Positions 5,931 through 8,700 of a stretch of DNA of 8,700 nucleotides are shown in pieces. The position numbers and the translations under genes were made by a program. The notes below the pieces were generated by a model, which saw only the letters and a list, made by a program, of their open reading frames with translations, was not told the DNA's origin and searched no databases. How positions within the stretch are numbered: position 1 is the first letter of the stretch; each line of letters starts with the position of its first letter. Source of the DNA: CAYLZW01 sp964388085 (GTDB lineage: Bacteria > Myxococcota > UBA727 > CAYLZW01); assembly GCA_964388085.1 (NCBI GenBank), contig CAYLZW010000245.1, positions 1 through 8,700 on the forward strand, given 5' to 3'.

Positions 5931-7204
5931 TGCGCACGAGCCCGGCCGCTCTCGTGATCGCCAGCGTCGTCAGCACGGCGCTGCTGGCCTCGTCGTGCGC
6001 CCCGCTCGAGGGCCCCCTCGACGTCGAGGTGCTCTTGCCCGACGAGGGCTCGGACGCGGGCTTCCGCCTCGGCACGGTGACGCTGCACAGCGTGACCGAC
6101 CTCTTGCGCGGCAAGGGCAAACGCTTCGACGTCCGCGCAGGTCTGAACGTGAACGCCTTCACGCTGATCGACGAGCTGCGGGAGGAGCAGCTCTCGTTCG
6201 AGGAGCTCGTGCGCCGGAGCCGCGAGAGCTCCGGCGACGACATGCAGCCGCGCCTCTACTGGGACGGCGGGCGCTACGTCGCCGAGGACTACGACTCCTT
6301 GCAGTACCTCACCATCTTCCACAACTTCGAGCGGGCCTGGGACTTCGCCGCCGCCGTCGGTGACACCTCCACGGCGACGAGCGATCGCTCTCTGGTCGGC
6401 TTCTACAGCAGCGTGTCCCTGAACGACGCGCTGCCGGTGCCGCTGCAGACCAGCGACAACGCCGCCTATGTGACCTTCATCGACGCCTGGATGACCTTCC
6501 GCATGTTCCTCGTGCAGGAGGGCGTGCCCTTCTCGATGAACCCCGGCGTCATCGCGCACGAGCTCCATCACCGGGTGTTCTTCCACAACGTCTTCCGCGG
6601 CGAGGCTTACGAGAGCTGGCGCGCCTGGGTGACCTCCGACGAGTTTACGCGCGCGGGCAACCTCATGAAGGGGCTCGACGAAGGGCTCGCGGACCTGTTC
6701 GCCGTCGGCATGACGCGCGACCTCGCGTTCATGAGCCACTCGCTGAAGGGCGCCTTCGAAGGGGAGGCGGCCTTCCGCGATCTCGAGGGGGAGCTCGCCG
6801 GCGTCGTCACCTACGATGACCTGTCGTCGTCGCTGCTGCCGCAGGGCGTCCAGGAGCACTGCGGCTTCGCCACCGAGGTCGGTCAGGATCTCTACGCGCT
6901 CCCCGCCTTCCAGTTCTATTGCGCCGGCACGCTCGTCGCGCGCGCGCTCTTTGAAGGCGCGGGAGAGGACTTCGACGCGCTGGTGGACGACGTGCTGCCG
7001 GCCGTGAACCGTTCACTGCCGCTCGTCGGTGCGCGCGTCGCGGCCGAGAGCTCGAGCGGGCAGCTGTCCTTCGACCTCGACGTGTTCCTGGACGCGCTCG
7101 TCACCTCGCTCCCCGAGGAGCGCCGGCAGCGGATGTGCTCTGCCCTCGAGCCGCGCTTCGAGAGCTTCTTCGCGGAGGATCGGGTGCCGTCATGCGCGCC
7201 GTGA
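5930..7204 (+). CDS. Lipoprotein with gluzincin-type zinc metallopeptidase signature (HELHH ... DEGLAD)
   Basis: A 424-residue protein starting at ATG 5930, which overlaps the previous stop by one base and directly precedes a lipoprotein signal (residues 1-23, ALLASSC, acylated Cys at 23). The HExxH motif is H210-E211-L-H-H214 in GVIAHELHHRVFFHN. DEGLADLFAVG (250-260) follows 37 residues later, with E251 as the probable third zinc ligand and D255 four residues on. This E-x3-D spacing is the same as in thermolysin's NEAISD. The segment before the motif (FSMNPGV, 201-207) also looks like that of HExxH peptidases. C311, C331, C403 and C422 could form disulphides in the periplasm. No propeptide or thermolysin-like C-terminal domain is obvious, so this looks like a distinct lipid-anchored gluzincin family rather than a true M4 member. 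Substrate unknown; the neighbouring envelope proteins are candidates. The following gene starts 13 bases inside its 3' end. Confidence 0.8.
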   Translation: MRTSPAALVIASVVSTALLASSCAPLEGPLDVEVLLPDEGSDAGFRLGTVTLHSVTDLLRGKGKRFDVRAGLNVNAFTLIDELREEQLSFEELVRRSRESSGDDMQPRLYWDGGRYVAEDYDSLQYLTIFHNFERAWDFAAAVGDTSTATSDRSLVGFYSSVSLNDALPVPLQTSDNAAYVTFIDAWMTFRMFLVQEGVPFSMNPGVIAHELHHRVFFHNVFRGEAYESWRAWVTSDEFTRAGNLMKGLDEGLADLFAVGMTRDLAFMSHSLKGAFEGEAAFRDLEGELAGVVTYDDLSSSLLPQGVQEHCGFATEVGQDLYALPAFQFYCAGTLVARALFEGAGEDFDALVDDVLPAVNRSLPLVGARVAAESSSGQLSFDLDVFLDALVTSLPEERRQRMCSALEPRFESFFAEDRVPSCAP

Positions 7205-7773
7205 GGGGCGCTTGGCATCGGGCCGCCCTCGTCGTCGCGGCGTGCCTCCCGCTCGCGTCTGCTCTCGCGCGTGCGTCCGCTCCCGAGCCGACCGTCCTCG
7301 TCGACGTGCCGCTGCAGCTCTCGTCCCAGCCGGCGTCGAGCGGTGTCGGCACCGAGCTGCTCGCCTGGCCGTCTCTGCGCGCGGGCGGGCTTCGTCCGGT
7401 GGCCGGCGCCATCGTGGCCGGCGGTGACCTCACGCTCTCGAGCACGTGGGCGTCGGCGGGTACGGACGTCGTGTCGGTGTCCCGCTTCGTCGCTGCGCTG
7501 GAGGCGCGCGGCCTCGTCGGAGCCTCGTTCGGGGGCCGCTTCGCGCGGCTGACCCCGTATGCTTACGCGGGCCTCTTCGGCGCCACCGGCCCCACGCTGG
7601 TGCACGGCGGGGCGAGCGACGCGGCGCGGCTGCTGTTCGTCGCGGGCGCGCGCACGGGCGGCGGCGTGCTCTTTCAGCTCGGCTGGTTCAGCGTTCGCAG
7701 CGAGCTTGGCGGCGGCTTTACGGCCGGCAGGCCCGAGGTCACCGCGTCCCTTGGCGTCGGAGTCGCGCTGTAG
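7192..7773 (+). CDS. Small exported, possibly outer-membrane beta-barrel-like protein
   Basis: A 193-residue protein beginning at ATG 7192, inside the last 13 bases of the metallopeptidase gene. GGAGGA at 7174-7179 serves as ribosome binding site, 12 bases away. An earlier start at 7135 would place extra residues before a clean signal peptide and is rejected. Residues 1-28 form the signal (basic MRAVRGAWHR, core AALVVAACLPLASALA, ARA cleavage). The mature part is Gly/Ala-rich, with alternating polar and non-polar stretches such as LLFVAGARTGGGVLFQLGWFSVRSELGGGF (split across 147-176). It ends in VTASLGVGVAL, a pattern common in outer-membrane strands, although a terminal aromatic residue is lacking. 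No cysteines remain after the signal. It is the third gene of the 5367-7773 operon, so it probably shares the envelope location of its partners. Function not recognised. Confidence 0.75.
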   Translation: MRAVRGAWHRAALVVAACLPLASALARASAPEPTVLVDVPLQLSSQPASSGVGTELLAWPSLRAGGLRPVAGAIVAGGDLTLSSTWASAGTDVVSVSRFVAALEARGLVGASFGGRFARLTPYAYAGLFGATGPTLVHGGASDAARLLFVAGARTGGGVLFQLGWFSVRSELGGGFTAGRPEVTASLGVGVAL

Positions 7774-7788
7774 GCCGCTGCGCTCGTG

Positions 7789-7813
7789 GCCGTCGCTGGT
7801 CGACAGCGACGGC
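7789..7813. terminator. Perfect 10-bp inverted repeat; candidate terminator without T-run
   Basis: GCCGTCGCTG at 7789-7798, loop GTCGA, then CAGCGACGGC at 7804-7813: ten uninterrupted base pairs, mostly G-C. It begins 16 bases after the stop of the envelope operon and ends 20 bases before the preferred start of the SCP2-like gene. There is no T-run on either side, so it is not a textbook intrinsic terminator. It could act as a transcript-end stabiliser, a pause or attenuation hairpin, or a protein-binding dyad. It also argues against the GTG at 7786 as start of the next gene, since that would make it coding. Confidence 0.45.
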
Positions 7814-7833
7814 GGGCGCGTCTACCGTGCGGC

Positions 7834-8226
7834 ATGGCCTCCCCCGACGCCGCCGCGGACGACGACCGCGCCCGTGTGCTGCGCTTCTTCGACGAGCAGC
7901 TCCCGCGCGTCATCGCCGGCCGCCGCGATCTGTTCGATCAGTCGAAGGGCGTCGTCACCGTGCTGGTCGAAGGAGCGGGCGGCTGGACGGTCACCTTTGG
8001 CGACCACGCCGCGCCAGAGGCCGTCAGCGCGTCTGCCACCCTCGAGGCGGATCTGGTGGTGGTCTGGCCGGTGCCCGCGTTCCTGCGCGTCCTGGACGGG
8101 CAGGCGCGGGACGTTGACGCGGTGCGCCCCCTGACCGTGGGCGACCGGAAGCTGCTCGGCCGCCTCGGCAGCCTGCTGCTCCCGCCGGCCCAGGGAGGTC
8201 TCGGCGCCCGCCTTTGGGGGGTATGA
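7834..8226 (+). CDS. SCP2 sterol-transfer-like domain protein
   Basis: A 130-residue protein from ATG 7834. A GTG at 7786 would add 16 Arg-rich residues encoded by the 10-bp inverted repeat and is less likely; neither start has a clear ribosome binding site. A short helix-like N-terminus (RARVLRFFDEQLPRVI, 12-27) precedes a compact alpha/beta domain. In it, KGVVTVLVEGAGGWTVTFGD (38-57), a central strand (ADLVVVWPVPAFLRVLDG, 72-89) and GDRKLLGRLGSLLLPP (103-118) follow the order seen in SCP2-like lipid-binding domains: strand, W/T-V strand, A-D-L strand, F-L-x-L-x-x-G helix, G-D-x-x-L helix. There is no signal peptide or cysteine, so it is probably cytoplasmic. It could bind a hydrophobic ligand. 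The assignment rests on pattern memory, and a helix-swapped unrelated fold is possible. Confidence 0.7.
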   Translation: MASPDAAADDDRARVLRFFDEQLPRVIAGRRDLFDQSKGVVTVLVEGAGGWTVTFGDHAAPEAVSASATLEADLVVVWPVPAFLRVLDGQARDVDAVRPLTVGDRKLLGRLGSLLLPPAQGGLGARLWGV

Positions 8227-8328
8227 ACGGAGCGCTCGCCAAAACCGAGCAGCTGGCGCTAATTGCACGGGACAGCCGCTGGTGCCGGTGCATCCAGGCG
8301 CCCACAACCTTTCCCGAAGGGGGAATCC
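8227..8328. promoter_or_regulatory. Upstream region of the EF-hand-like gene, with AT-rich patch and RBS hairpin
   Basis: About 100 bases with no gene. They include two rare A/T-rich patches for this DNA (CCAAAACC at 8239-8246 and CTAATTG at 8259-8265) that make a promoter plausible, although no proper -35/-10 pair fits. Small dyads are present: GAGCGCTC-type around 8230-8237 and GCTCG/CGAGC at 8234-8238 with 8246-8250. GAAGGGGGA at 8316-8324 is a strong ribosome binding site for the ATG at 8329. A TTCCC/GGGAA stem (8311-8315 with 8321-8325) could partly mask it. Confidence 0.35.
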
Positions 8329-8700
8329 ATGTCCCGCATCGCTCACAACGTCCCCGTCTCCGCCTACAACCACGTCGCCCAGCTGCTCGAGAACGCCGGC
8401 GGCAAGGACGGCGTCATCTCGCGCGCCGACGCCGAGAAGCTCGTCGCCGAGCTGCGGGAGTCGGGCAAGGGCACCGAGGCGCAGGCCGCCGAGAACATCT
8501 TCAAGTTCATCGACGCGCGCGACCACAAGGCCGGTGCCCGCGTCACGGGCTACGACCTCAACCTGACCGCTGGCTACGTGCAGGAGAAGCTGCTCGAGAA
8601 CCGCGACGTCAACCGGAACGGCTACTCGCGCGCCGAGATCGAGAAGATGTCGCCCACGGGCCGCGCCCTCGTCGAGCTCGGGCAGATCCTCGAGATCGAG
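8329..8700 (+). CDS. Protein with EF-hand-like loops (3' end outside window)
   Basis: A frame open from ATG 8329 to the window end, 124 residues visible, so the gene is truncated at its 3' side. The start is well supported by GAAGGGGGA five bases upstream. There is no signal peptide, and the protein is hydrophilic and helical. Three segments resemble EF-hand calcium-binding loops. The first, residues 23-34 (AGGKDGVISRAD), keeps D5, G6, I8 and D12 but lacks acids at 1 and 3. The second, 65-76 (DHKAGARVTGYD), is degenerate. The third, 93-103 (DVNRNGYSRAE), has D/N at 1, 3 and 5 and a Gly at 6 but is one residue short before the Glu. The spacing (42 then 28 residues) and intervening helices, such as AEKLVAELRESG and EIEKM, fit an EF-hand-derived fold. 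Calcium binding is uncertain because no loop is fully canonical. No family name recognised. Confidence 0.8.
   Translation, partial: MSRIAHNVPVSAYNHVAQLLENAGGKDGVISRADAEKLVAELRESGKGTEAQAAENIFKFIDARDHKAGARVTGYDLNLTAGYVQEKLLENRDVNRNGYSRAEIEKMSPTGRALVELGQILEIE

Noticed and set aside
5924..6859. 311-codon minus-strand frame
   Set aside because: Antisense to the metallopeptidase gene, which has a clear lipobox and zinc motif.
8254..8267. TGGC...TTGCA resembling a sigma-54 promoter
   Set aside because: The GG and GC elements are two bases too close together (offset 10 instead of 12).
8223..8450. ATG at 8223 overlapping the SCP2-like stop as a new gene
   Set aside because: No ribosome binding site, and the frame soon becomes a shadow of the EF-hand-like gene that starts at 8329 with a strong site.

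Overview
The window is very GC-rich, with dense genes, frequent GTG starts, several lipoprotein or exported proteins, and strong G/C bias at third codon positions. These traits, plus the family mix (a SpoIVB-S55-like protein paired with a beta-propeller protein, a TonB-family protein, uncharacterised lipoproteins), fit a Gram-negative myxobacterium-like member of the Myxococcota. That assignment is inference from style; no rRNA or marker gene is present.

Layout. (1) 1-942 is the 3' part of a gene that starts outside the window, resembling the tail of SpoIVB-peptidase-S55 family proteins. It overlaps by one base (TGATG) with a 754-residue exported beta-propeller protein (942-3206). The propeller gene begins with a cluster of small palindromes between its start codon and its signal-peptide core. 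(2) Convergent to these, on the minus strand, is an arginase/agmatinase-family enzyme (3232-4338) with all six manganese ligands. (3) A short divergent region with a small dyad leads to a TonB-family protein (4463-5296), preceded by a 16-codon mini-ORF whose stop overlaps the TonB GTG start. (4) 5367-7773 is a tight three-gene envelope operon: a lipoprotein with a PEGA-like stretch, a lipoprotein carrying HELHH and DEGLAD (a gluzincin-type metallopeptidase signature), and a small secreted or outer-membrane-like protein. The junctions overlap by 1 and 13 bases. (5) A perfect 10-bp inverted repeat separates that operon from a small SCP2-like protein (7834-8226). (6) A last gene (from 8329, running off the end) has a strong ribosome binding site and EF-hand-like loops.

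Nearly everything except the arginase-family enzyme and the SCP2-like protein is predicted to be exported or envelope-associated, so the region reads as cell-envelope genes with an unrelated metabolic gene between them. I see no CRISPR array, transposase, integrase, tRNA, rRNA, phage gene or recognisable defence system. The most interesting uncharacterised unit is the 5367-7773 cassette. No stretch longer than about 125 bases lacks a gene.
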